From Natribaculum breve (lineage in GTDB: Archaea > Halobacteriota > Halobacteria > Halobacteriales > Natrialbaceae), in assembly GCF_023008585.1 (NCBI RefSeq), contig NZ_CP095390.1:3273254-3337253 (forward strand): 64,000 bases of DNA. The letters are read 5' to 3'. The notes under the pieces were generated by a model that was not told the DNA's origin, made no database searches, and worked only from the letters and a program-made list of their open reading frames with translations. A program made the translations under genes and the position numbers. Of this stretch, positions 7,947 to 16,195 are shown piece after piece (positions within the stretch are counted from its first letter, which is position 1; each line of letters starts with the position of its first letter).

Positions 7947-9745
7947 TGGTAGAGGTCGTCTCCGATCCGCGTCCGATCGCCGCCGTGCTGGCGTCTGCGG
8001 TCGCGGTCGTTCTGATCGTCGCGTCGCATCGTCGTCCGAACATCCGCGAGAGCTGGTCCGTTCTGGCCGCAGTGACGAAGTTCGGCCTCGTCGCGAGTAT
8101 GCTCCCGGGCGTCCTCGGTGGCGTCGTCTACGAGTGGCGTCTCGGCACGTTCGTCGCCGGCGTCGACTTCGCGCTCCGTGCGGACCCGCTCGGAATGCTG
8201 TTCGCGCTGCTCGCGAGCTTCCTGTGGATCTTCACGTCGTTCTACGCGACGGGGTACATGCGCGGACTCGACGAGCACGCCCAGACGCGCTTTTTCGCCG
8301 CGTTCGCCGCCAGTCTCTCGACGGCCGTCGGCATCGCGTTCGCCGCGAACCTGCTGACGATCTTCGTCTTCTACGAGCTACTCTCGCTCGTGACCTACCC
8401 GCTTGTCGCCCACAACGAAGACGAAGAGGCGCGCATCGCCGGCCGGAAGTACGTCACGTACACGTTCTTCGGCGGCGGGGTATTCCTGCTCGCCGGGACC
8501 GTCCTGGTCTACTGGCTCACCGCCGGCGTGGGCGACCCGACGCTCGCGTTCGAGGCCGGCGGCATCGGTGCGCTCGCCGAGGCGGCGAACGCCGAGCCGA
8601 TGTACGCGCAGGCCGCCTTCTTCCTGCTCGCGGCCGGCTTCGGCGTGAAAGCCGCCGTCATGCCGCTTCACTCGTGGCTCGCCGACGCGATGGTCGCGCC
8701 GACGCCCGTCTCCGGACTGCTCCACGCGGTCGCGGTCGTCAAGTCCGGCGCGTTCGGCATCGCCCGGCTCATCCTCGAGGTCTACGGCCCCGACCTCGCC
8801 GGCGACCTGGGCGTGAACGTCCCGCTCGCGATCCTGGCGGCGTTTACGCTCGTGGCCGCGAGCATCATCGCGATGCGCAAAGACCACCTCAAGCGTCGGC
8901 TGGCGTACTCGACGACCGCACAGCTGTCGTACATCGTCCTCGGGCTGTCGCTGTTACATCCCTACGCCATCCTCGGCGCGCTGTTTCACATCCCCGCCCA
9001 CGCGTTCGGGAAGCTCACGCTGTTCTTCTGTGCGGGTTCGATCCACGTCGAGACCCACACGGACTACATCAGCGAGATGGCCGGCATCGGCAAGCGGATG
9101 CCGCTGACCATGACCGCGTTCACGGTCGGTGCGGCGGGGATGGCCGGCATGCCGCTGGTCGCCGGCTTCGTCAGCAAGTTCTACATGCTGATCGGCGCGC
9201 TCCGTGCCGACTGGTGGATCTTCGCGCTCTCCCTGCTCGTCTCGGGCGTCCTCAACATCGCGTACTTCTGGCCGGTGGTCTACACCGCCTTCTTCGAGAG
9301 CGAGGACCGCCACGACGCCAAACCGCTGCTCGAGTTCCCCATCGGGGGCATCCGGGAGTCGTACTTCGGTTCCGCTCCGGCAGTCGCCGACGGCGGCACG
9401 TCCGAAGGCGAAGAGGAGTACGAGTACGCCGTCGACGAGTATCCAAGCGACCACACGGTGCCCGACGAGGACGAGGGAGACGGCGAGCACGCCGTCGAAC
9501 CCGACCACGCCGCCTACGGCGACCACGGCCACGACCACGACCACGGTGAGGGCCACCACGGCGGCCCGCCTGCCGAGGGCTGGCAACGCCACTCGCCGCT
9601 GACCGAAAGCACCTGGCTCATGCTGGTGCCCATCGTCGTGATCGCGACCGGCGCGCTCGTCCTCGGCATCGTTCCCGACCGCGCCGTCTTCCTCGAACTC
9701 GCCGGCTACGTCGTCGAGGTCGTCACCGGGGAGGTGATCCTCTGA
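7946..9745 (+). CDS. proton-conducting antiporter membrane subunit (ND5/MrpD-like), second of three
   Basis: This 599-residue protein is of the same NuoL/M/N superfamily (VFYELLSLVTYPLVAHNEDEEA, then KAAVMPLHSWLADAMVAPTPVSGLLHAVAVVKSG, then KRRLAYSTTAQLSYIVLG). After the last core helices it has a ~110-residue hydrophilic loop rich in Asp, Glu and His (YGDHGHDHDHGEGHHGGPP near residues 510-540), followed by one more helix. The His/Asp cluster could bind metal ions, but that is only an inference. It is the sixth antiporter component in a gapless operon. Confidence 0.88.
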   Translation: MVEVVSDPRPIAAVLASAVAVVLIVASHRRPNIRESWSVLAAVTKFGLVASMLPGVLGGVVYEWRLGTFVAGVDFALRADPLGMLFALLASFLWIFTSFYATGYMRGLDEHAQTRFFAAFAASLSTAVGIAFAANLLTIFVFYELLSLVTYPLVAHNEDEEARIAGRKYVTYTFFGGGVFLLAGTVLVYWLTAGVGDPTLAFEAGGIGALAEAANAEPMYAQAAFFLLAAGFGVKAAVMPLHSWLADAMVAPTPVSGLLHAVAVVKSGAFGIARLILEVYGPDLAGDLGVNVPLAILAAFTLVAASIIAMRKDHLKRRLAYSTTAQLSYIVLGLSLLHPYAILGALFHIPAHAFGKLTLFFCAGSIHVETHTDYISEMAGIGKRMPLTMTAFTVGAAGMAGMPLVAGFVSKFYMLIGALRADWWIFALSLLVSGVLNIAYFWPVVYTAFFESEDRHDAKPLLEFPIGGIRESYFGSAPAVADGGTSEGEEEYEYAVDEYPSDHTVPDEDEGDGEHAVEPDHAAYGDHGHDHDHGEGHHGGPPAEGWQRHSPLTESTWLMLVPIVVIATGALVLGIVPDRAVFLELAGYVVEVVTGEVIL

Positions 9746-11562
9746 TGGCACTCGAGGCGCTCACGATGGTCTACCCGCCGCTGGTCGTCTTCGCGGCGGC
9801 GCTGCTCGTGCTCGTCTTGCCCCGGATCGCCGGCTTCGCCGTCGGGTCGGCGAGCCTGCTCGCCGTGATCGCCCTCGCGTGGCTTACCCCCGAGGGTGCA
9901 CACCTCACCGGGAGCTTCCTCGGCTTCGAGGCCACCCTGTTCCTCGTCGACGACTTCACCCGGATGCTGGGGATCGTGATGGGCTTTTTGGGTGCGTTCG
10001 CGGTCGTCTACGCCTACTCGAGCGAGGCCACCCGGCGGATGACGGCGTTTGCGCTCGCGTACGTCGCGTCGGCGGTCGGAGCGGCGTTCGCCGGCGACTG
10101 GCTCGTGCTCGTGTTCATGGCCGAGATCATGGCGATGACGAGCACGCTCCTGGTGTGGGACTACGGCGGCGACGCCGTCCGGGCGGGCTTTCGCTACGCG
10201 ATCGCTCACGGCATCGGCGGCAGTCTCCTGCTCTTTGCGGTCGTCGCCCACTACGCCGAGGTCGGCTCGTTCGCCTACACCGCAGACGGCATCACCACCG
10301 GACTCCCCCTGTTGCTCGCGGTGCTCGGGCTCGGCATCAACTGTGCGTTCATCGGGCTGCACACGTGGCTGCCCGACACCTACCCAAAGCCCCACTTCGC
10401 GGCCTCGGTGTTCCTCGGCGTCTACACGACGAAGACCAGCGCGTACATCCTCTACCGGGCGCTCCCCGACGACGGGAACCTGTACGTCGCCTACATGGGC
10501 GGCCTGATGGCCATCTACGGGGCGACCTTCGCGTTGCTCCAGCACGACATGCGCGCGCTCCTGTCGTATCACATCCAGGCACAGCTCGGGTACATGGTCG
10601 CCGGCGTCGGCATCGGCAGCACCCTCGCGGTCGCCGGCGCGATGGGCCACCTGTTCAACAACGTGCTGTTCAAGAGCCTGCTGTTCATGGCCGTCGGCGT
10701 CATCATCTACCGGACCGGCGAGAACGACCTCTACGAACTCGGCGGCCTCTGGCGGGAGATGCCCCTGACCGCCGTCGGCTTCGGACTCGGCGCGTTCTCG
10801 ATCACTGCCATCCCCGGCTTCAACGGCTACGTCAGCAAGGGGATGGTGCTCGACGCCGCCGACCCCCACTACTACGGCGCGCCCGAGTACGAGGTGCTGT
10901 ACTGGCTGTTGATGATCGGTGCTGTCGGGACGCTGCTCTCCTTCATCAAACTCGGCTACTACGCCTTCTTCCACGGCGAGAGCGACCTCGAGGTCGCCGA
11001 CGCCAGACCCGGCCAGACGGTCGCGATGCTCGCGGTCGGGGGCGCGTGTCTCGCCCTTGGCCTGTGGTGGCAGGGCTTCGTCGACCTCCTCCCCGGCATC
11101 GAAGGGCAGGCGTTCCAGTACACGGGCGGCGAAGGCCACCTCCACCCCTACAGCCCCGGCCACCTGCGTGACTCGGTCGTCCTCGCCACCGTCGCGGCCG
11201 TCGCGTTCGCACTCGTCCGCAAGCCGCTGTCGAAACTCGGGCACGTCCCCGACGTCGAGGTGATCGTCAATCCGGCGATGTACCACCTCGGACGGGGGTC
11301 GATGCGGGCGATCACCGAGACGTTCGCCGCCGTCGACGCCGTCGCCGTCGGGTTCGTCCGCCGGTGTTACTGGATCGGCAACAACCCGACCGTCGCGGTC
11401 GACCGCGTCGCCCGCAAGGTGCCCGATCGGCTCGTCGACACCCGCGACCGACGCGTGGCAAACGGCGGCCGTCCCTCGCGGCTCTTCCTGCGTGCGGGGA
11501 TCGGTACGACGGTGCTGTTCGTCACGGTCGCGTTGACGATCGTGCTGTGGCTGCTGGTCTAG
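9745..11562 (+). CDS. proton-conducting antiporter membrane subunit (MrpA/NuoL-like), third of three
   Basis: This 605-residue polytopic protein contains GLHTWLPDTYPKPHFAASVFL, HDMRALLSYHIQAQLGYMV and GFNGYVSKGMVLDAA, the NuoL/MrpA-type core. It lacks the DUF4040 and MnhB-like tails found in bacterial MrpA, which are separate genes here (5029-6056). It is the last gene of the antiporter operon. The final ~110 residues form a soluble stretch and a closing helix (VLFVTVALTIVLWLL). No clear terminator follows the stop. Confidence 0.88.
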   Translation: MALEALTMVYPPLVVFAAALLVLVLPRIAGFAVGSASLLAVIALAWLTPEGAHLTGSFLGFEATLFLVDDFTRMLGIVMGFLGAFAVVYAYSSEATRRMTAFALAYVASAVGAAFAGDWLVLVFMAEIMAMTSTLLVWDYGGDAVRAGFRYAIAHGIGGSLLLFAVVAHYAEVGSFAYTADGITTGLPLLLAVLGLGINCAFIGLHTWLPDTYPKPHFAASVFLGVYTTKTSAYILYRALPDDGNLYVAYMGGLMAIYGATFALLQHDMRALLSYHIQAQLGYMVAGVGIGSTLAVAGAMGHLFNNVLFKSLLFMAVGVIIYRTGENDLYELGGLWREMPLTAVGFGLGAFSITAIPGFNGYVSKGMVLDAADPHYYGAPEYEVLYWLLMIGAVGTLLSFIKLGYYAFFHGESDLEVADARPGQTVAMLAVGGACLALGLWWQGFVDLLPGIEGQAFQYTGGEGHLHPYSPGHLRDSVVLATVAAVAFALVRKPLSKLGHVPDVEVIVNPAMYHLGRGSMRAITETFAAVDAVAVGFVRRCYWIGNNPTVAVDRVARKVPDRLVDTRDRRVANGGRPSRLFLRAGIGTTVLFVTVALTIVLWLLV

Positions 11563-11954
11563 ATCGGCGGTAGTTTCGCCGAACGAGAACCTCTTCCTCG
11601 AGTTGCCGTCAGCGAGACGATAGTGTTTCCCTCGACTACTCCCGGTACGGCGGGACTACACCGGCTCCGTCGCACTCGATCGCTCTGCGATCGACTCGCC
11701 CTCCGTCCTGCCGCCCGATGTACTATCAACGATCTTTAAACTTTTCCGTTTCCCACACATAGATGGCGCAGAGACGTTCTCTACCGCCCGAAAATGTATT
11801 CCTGACTTATGGCAGCAAAGGTGAAGAATAACAATCACTCGAGGGCCGGACTACCGGGATAGATGAGGGCGAACGTGACACGACAGACGACGGTGCCGGT
11901 TCTGGACGGCGATCGAATTCGGGTGACGGTCGGCCCGCCGGGGTGAGTGGACCC
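11563..11954. other. intergenic region between antiporter operon and glycosyltransferase
   Basis: About 390 bases less GC-rich than the flanks. The clearest element is a TATA box TTTAAA at 11735-11740 on the plus strand. An ATG lies 26 bases downstream of its centre and opens a 22-codon ORF (see next entry). A minus-strand frame at 11656-11838 has poor codon use and is not supported. Confidence 0.5.
11763..11831 (+). CDS. possible 22-residue leaderless micro-ORF
   Basis: The ORF encodes MAQRRSLPPENVFLTYGSKGEE and ends with TAA. The ATG is placed exactly where transcription should start from the TATA at 11735-11740, as in haloarchaeal leaderless genes. It has no recognisable homology and mixed codon use. 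It could be a real small protein, a leader peptide for the downstream glycosyltransferase, or chance. Confidence 0.25.
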   Translation: MAQRRSLPPENVFLTYGSKGEE

Positions 11955-12998
11955 ATGTACGACGAACACTCCGTCGCCGTGGTCGTACCGGCGTACAACG
12001 AGTCGGGGCTGGTCGGCGAGGTCATCGACACGATCCCCGCGTTCGTCGACCGGATCTACGTGGTCGACGACTGTTCGACCGACGGCACCTGGGACGAGAT
12101 CGAACGCCACGCGAGACGCCGCAACCGAACCGCCGTCGCGGCGTCGACGAGCGACGAAGGCTCGACCACGTCCCGATCGGACGACGAGACCAGCGGTGCC
12201 GTCGCCGACGGCTCCGGGAAGACGGTCGTCCCCATCCGCCACGAGGAAAACCGGGGCGTCGGCGGCTCGATCAAGACCGGCTACCAGCGCGCGCTCGATG
12301 ACGAGGTCGACGTCACCGCCGTCATGGCCGGCGACGGACAGATGAACCCGGATCACCTCGAGTGGCTCCTCGACCCGATCGTCGACGGCAGAGCCGAGTA
12401 CGCCAAGGGCAATCGGCTCGGTGGTCGTGACCGCTCGGAGATGTCGGCGTGGCGGCTGTTCGGCAACCTCACGCTCTCGTTTCTGACGAAAGTCTCGAGC
12501 GGCTACTGGCGGATGATGGACCCCCAGAACGGCTACACGGCGATCTCGCTCGAGGCGCTCGAGCGGGTCGACCTCGAGCGGCTCTACGAGGAGTACGGCT
12601 TCTCGAACGACCTGCTGGTGGCGCTGAACACGCGCGGCGTGCGGATCGCCGACGTGTCGATGCCGGCGGTCTACGGCGAGGAGGAGAGCCACATCCGGTA
12701 CCGGTCGTTCGTTCCGAAGCTCTCGTGGCTGTTGCTCCGGCGGTTCACCCGACGGCTGTCCGTCAGGTACCTGCTGACCGACTTCCACCCGCTGGCGTTG
12801 CTGTACGCGGTCGGGGCGGCGAGCGGCGCAGTCGCACTCGCCGGCCTCGCCGTCGCGCTCGGTCGTCGAACGAGCGCAGAGACCGAGACCAGCCCCCTGA
12901 CGCCGATCGTCCTCCTGACCCACGCCGCGCTCTCGATCCTGCTCGCGATGACGTTCGACCGCGAGGAAAACGAAGACCTGGTGGTGAGAGTCGAATGA
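11955..12998 (+). CDS. family 2 glycosyltransferase, dolichol-phosphate-mannosyltransferase-like
   Basis: The protein has about 347 residues. The GT-A fold is clear: VAVVVPAYNESGLVGEVIDTI at the start, VVDDCSTDGTWDEI as the nucleotide-binding segment, MAGDGQMNPDHL as the DxD-like site and MDPQNGYTAIS. The C-terminal ~80 residues hold two membrane helices. Such enzymes transfer sugars to lipid carriers for glycoprotein or glycolipid synthesis. An insertion of ~35 polar residues (ASTSDEGSTTSRSDDETSG) sits between beta strands. I chose the ATG at 11955, preceded by GGGGTGA, over the GTG at 11943. The stop overlaps the next gene. Confidence 0.85.
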   Translation: MYDEHSVAVVVPAYNESGLVGEVIDTIPAFVDRIYVVDDCSTDGTWDEIERHARRRNRTAVAASTSDEGSTTSRSDDETSGAVADGSGKTVVPIRHEENRGVGGSIKTGYQRALDDEVDVTAVMAGDGQMNPDHLEWLLDPIVDGRAEYAKGNRLGGRDRSEMSAWRLFGNLTLSFLTKVSSGYWRMMDPQNGYTAISLEALERVDLERLYEEYGFSNDLLVALNTRGVRIADVSMPAVYGEEESHIRYRSFVPKLSWLLLRRFTRRLSVRYLLTDFHPLALLYAVGAASGAVALAGLAVALGRRTSAETETSPLTPIVLLTHAALSILLAMTFDREENEDLVVRVE

Positions 12999-14074
12999 GA
13001 GTCGTCGTCACGATCCAGCATCCGGCACACGTCCACTTCTACCGGAACGTGATCGACATCCTCGAGGATCGGGGCCACGACGTGTTCGTCTTCGCCCGCG
13101 AGAACGACCTCGCGGTCCCGCTGTTGCGGGAGTACGGTATCCCACACGAGGTGCTCGCGGGTCCCCAGGACTCGCTGCTCGAGCTGGCGAAAGTCCAGGC
13201 GACCTACGAGTACCGCCTCTTTCGGCGGGCGCGCGAGATCGATCCGGACGTGATGACGGCCATCGGCGGCGTCGCCGTCTCGCACGTAGCGCCGCTGGTC
13301 GGCGCGCGCAGCGTCGTCTTCGTCGACAACGAGGGCATCACGTCCCACCGGATCACGACGCCGTTCGCTCACGTGGTCTGTACCCCAGAGCGGTTCGGCG
13401 ACCACTACGGGGACAAACACGTCCGCTACGAGGGCTACCAGGAACTCGCGTACCTCCATCCCGACCGGTTCGACCCGTCGCCGGACCGACTGCGCGAACA
13501 CGGCGTCGAACCCGACGAACGATTCTCCCTGCTGCGCTTCAAGAAGTGGGACGCCCTCCACGACGTCGGCGAGGCCGGCCTCTCCCCGGCCGGGAAACAG
13601 CGTCTCGTCTCGCTGCTCGACGACTACGGCGAGGTCTACATCACCAGTTCCGACGACCTCCCGTCGAATCTCGAGCAGCACCGCCAGCCGATCCCGCCAC
13701 ACCTCGTCCACGACCTGCTGTACTACGCCGACTTCTACGCCGGCGACTCCGCGACGATGGCCACCGAGGCGGCCGTCCTCGGGACGCCGGCCGTCCGCGT
13801 CCAGTCGTTCGCCGACCCCGAGACGGACATGAGCAACTTCGTCGAACTCGAGGAGGAGTACGGACTGCTCCGGTCGACCGCCGACGAGGAGGAGGCGATC
13901 GACCTCGTCTCGCGGCTCGTCTCCGACCCGACGCTCGCCGAGACGTGGCGCAGGCGACGCGAGCGTCTCCTCGAGGAGAAGATCGACGTGGCGTCGTTCG
14001 TCGCGGACGTCCTCGTCTCGCAGACGCGAGACGGCCGCCGTCCCCGGGCGCGAGCAGTCGGCACCTCGCAGTAG
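12995..14074 (+). CDS. DUF354 family protein, glycosyltransferase-B-like
   Basis: This 359-residue protein starts with MRVVVTIQHPAHVHFYRNVI, the classic opening of the DUF354 family. Later elements are GGVAVSHVAPLVGARSVVF, YEGYQELAYLHPDRF and FYAGDSATMATEAAVLGTPAV. The last resembles the sugar-nucleotide site of GT-B enzymes such as UDP-GlcNAc 2-epimerase. It overlaps the GT2 gene by ATGA, so the two are coupled, which suggests a joint role in cell-surface glycan assembly. The exact reaction is unknown. Confidence 0.85.
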   Translation: MRVVVTIQHPAHVHFYRNVIDILEDRGHDVFVFARENDLAVPLLREYGIPHEVLAGPQDSLLELAKVQATYEYRLFRRAREIDPDVMTAIGGVAVSHVAPLVGARSVVFVDNEGITSHRITTPFAHVVCTPERFGDHYGDKHVRYEGYQELAYLHPDRFDPSPDRLREHGVEPDERFSLLRFKKWDALHDVGEAGLSPAGKQRLVSLLDDYGEVYITSSDDLPSNLEQHRQPIPPHLVHDLLYYADFYAGDSATMATEAAVLGTPAVRVQSFADPETDMSNFVELEEEYGLLRSTADEEEAIDLVSRLVSDPTLAETWRRRRERLLEEKIDVASFVADVLVSQTRDGRRPRARAVGTSQ

Positions 14075-14125
14075 TCGGCCGTCGGTCGCGACCCCGACTC
14101 ATACTGCCGGTCGGAACCGCCAGTA

Positions 14126-15250
14126 TCACTCCTCGTCGCGCTCGTCGGTCGATCGCCTGCTCTCGTCGGTCGCTCCCGGCGGTCGCCGTTCGGCGACGAC
14201 GACCGACTGCTCGTGGATCGTCTCGCGCAACGCCGTCCGCGTCGTCGACGCGTCCCGGCGGTACCAGTCTTCACCGAGACTGCGCCGCGCCCCTCGCGGT
14301 TTGAGGTAGTCGCCGTCGATGTCGACGGCCGCCTCCTCACAGAGCCGTTTCAGGATCGAGCGAGCCCCCTCCGTCGTGATCGCCGGCGGCGCGATCGACC
14401 GCTCGCGGGCGAGTTCGCTCGCCGTCTGCTCCTCGAGGAGCGCCTCGATCTCCGCCTCGTCGTGGCCTCGCTCGCGGAGGACGGATCGGACGCGCCGCGC
14501 GATCGACGGCGCGTGACGGGTCGGGAACAGCGGCCACTCGTTCGACGGCGGATCGAGGACGACGCGATACCGGCGCAAGGGCGTCCGGGCGGCCGCCGGC
14601 AGCGGGACGTCCTCGAGTCGCTGTGACTTGCCGAGGACGCGGATCGTGCCGGTGTAGAAGTCGACGTCGTCCCAGGTCGCGCCTGTCCGGCGGTCGTCCT
14701 CGGGGACGCGAAAGAGCTCGGCGCTCCGGACCCCGGTGTGGGCGAGCATCACGACCATCGCGTACTCGCGCAGCCGACGCAGTCGCTCGCTGCGGTCGGC
14801 GTCTGCGGCCTCGAGCGTGCGCTCTCTGACGTAGGTCTCGAGCGCGCGGCGCTTCTCGGGCGTCCAGAACTGTCCCTCGGAGCGATCGGTCTCGGTCGGG
14901 AGCGCCTCCGTCGCGGCCTCCGTCGCGGCGGGGTTCGTCTCCAGGATGCCGCCGCTGACACACCAGGAGAGAAAGGCGCGGACGACGGCGAAGTAGGTGC
15001 TGGCCGTCGAGGCCGTGTACTCGCCGCGGTCGGTCCGCTCGTCGAGTTCGCGGGCGTACGAGCGCATGTGTTCGACCTCGAGTGCGAACAGCGAGGTGAC
15101 GCCGTGTTCGCACTCGAGCCACTCGCTGAACCGCCGCAGGATCGACTCCGCGTTGGACACGTAGGCCCCGGCACCGGGGCCGTCGGGATCGCCGACGGCC
15201 TTGCGCTCGATGTACGCGTCGACGGCGTCGGCGACGCTGACGTCGGTCAC
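14126..15250 (-). CDS. tyrosine recombinase/integrase-like protein with altered active site
   Basis: The protein has 374 residues. The N-terminal ~110 form a SAM-like core-binding domain (YVSNAESILRRFSEWLECEH). The catalytic domain starts near 125 with FWTPEKRRALETYV, contains the first active-site arginine in LAHTGVRSAELFRVP and the lysine hairpin GKSQRLEDVPLP. The HxxR box is replaced by LKPRGARRSLGE. No tyrosine is present after the helix that normally precedes it (ALRETIHEQSVVVAERR). No att repeats or phage genes are adjacent. It may be inactive or use a different chemistry. Confidence 0.75.
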   Translation of the reverse strand: MTDVSVADAVDAYIERKAVGDPDGPGAGAYVSNAESILRRFSEWLECEHGVTSLFALEVEHMRSYARELDERTDRGEYTASTASTYFAVVRAFLSWCVSGGILETNPAATEAATEALPTETDRSEGQFWTPEKRRALETYVRERTLEAADADRSERLRRLREYAMVVMLAHTGVRSAELFRVPEDDRRTGATWDDVDFYTGTIRVLGKSQRLEDVPLPAAARTPLRRYRVVLDPPSNEWPLFPTRHAPSIARRVRSVLRERGHDEAEIEALLEEQTASELARERSIAPPAITTEGARSILKRLCEEAAVDIDGDYLKPRGARRSLGEDWYRRDASTTRTALRETIHEQSVVVAERRPPGATDESRRSTDERDEE

Positions 15251-15510
15251 GGGTCGACCACCCCCGGCGGGCTACGGACGACGACTGCAGGCGACGCAGA
15301 CCTCGTCGTCGCCCGGGTAGACGTCTTCGATGGGTGCGGACGGTCGGGTGACCAGCCGTCGTCTGTCATCTACTGTGAGTGACGGTCTCCGTGCCCGTAA
15401 AGTTGCCTTTCGACAGTGGCCCGGTTGCTCGACGGCCGTTCGAGATGTTGTCGAAACCTGCAGCTGGTATGGGACGACGAAGACGAGCCACGAACGGAGC
15501 AGGTGCTCGA

Positions 15511-16080
15511 CTAGGCGGCGGCCTCGTCGGACTCGAGTCGGTCGACGACGTCCCGGGTTTCGACGACGTCCGAGAAGATCGCGTCGTGGATCGTGGCGAT
15601 GGTTTCGGTGAGTGCTTCGGGATCCATTCCGTCGATAGGGAACGCGGCGGTGGCGTCGGTGACGTACGTCGCGTCGTAGCCACGCGCATCGGCCTCCCGA
15701 GCAGTCGTGTCGACGCAGACGAACGACAGGAGGCCGGTACAGACGACGTTTTCGATTCCGTTCCGTTTGAGAATGGCCTCGAGTCGGGTATCCTGGAAAC
15801 AGCTCGGTTTCGTCTTCGTCAGCAGGTATTCGTCGTCTCTGATGTCGATGTCGTCGATAATCTTCGAGTGTTCGGTACCCCACGCAAACACTGGAGCGTC
15901 CCGTGTGGGCTGGACGTGGCGAGCATGGACGACGGTGACGTCTAATTCTCGGGCGCGCTCGAGGATCCGCTGGCAGTTTTCCAGTACGCGGTCACCGTTC
16001 GGGACGTACCACGGGCGGTCCTCGTCGAAATACTCCTCCTGGAGGTCGATAACGATCACAGCCGTTTTCGAATCCTTCAT
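15511..16080 (-). CDS. isochorismatase-family cysteine hydrolase
   Basis: This 189-residue single-domain hydrolase has the catalytic triad positions of the family: Asp in AVIVIDLQEEYF, Lys in LLTKTKPSCF and Cys in GLLSFVCVDTTAREADARGY. Members hydrolyse nicotinamide or other amides, or isochorismate; the substrate is not readable here. I chose the ATG at 16078-16080 because a TATA-like TTTTTATTG lies about 28 bases upstream. The upstream extension has no family similarity. The gene stands alone. Confidence 0.88.
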   Translation of the reverse strand: MKDSKTAVIVIDLQEEYFDEDRPWYVPNGDRVLENCQRILERARELDVTVVHARHVQPTRDAPVFAWGTEHSKIIDDIDIRDDEYLLTKTKPSCFQDTRLEAILKRNGIENVVCTGLLSFVCVDTTAREADARGYDATYVTDATAAFPIDGMDPEALTETIATIHDAIFSDVVETRDVVDRLESDEAAA

Positions 16081-16195
16081 AGAACTATATGTGTGTTGAA
16101 TACAATAAAAATCTGTCTGACAGAACTCGTCGTCTCGGAAGTGATCGATAGGCGGCCCCGTCGTGTCCTGCCGGGAGACAGGCACAGCAGGCAGA

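Noticed and set aside
9706..11286. 526-codon minus-strand frame
   Set aside because: It is antisense to the third antiporter subunit; the sequence of Asp/Val/Arg repeats has no homology.
14126..15250. This recombinase as the integrase of the provirus at tRNA-Arg
   Set aside because: It lies 35 kb from the attachment site, with ordinary chromosomal genes between, and lacks an evident catalytic tyrosine.
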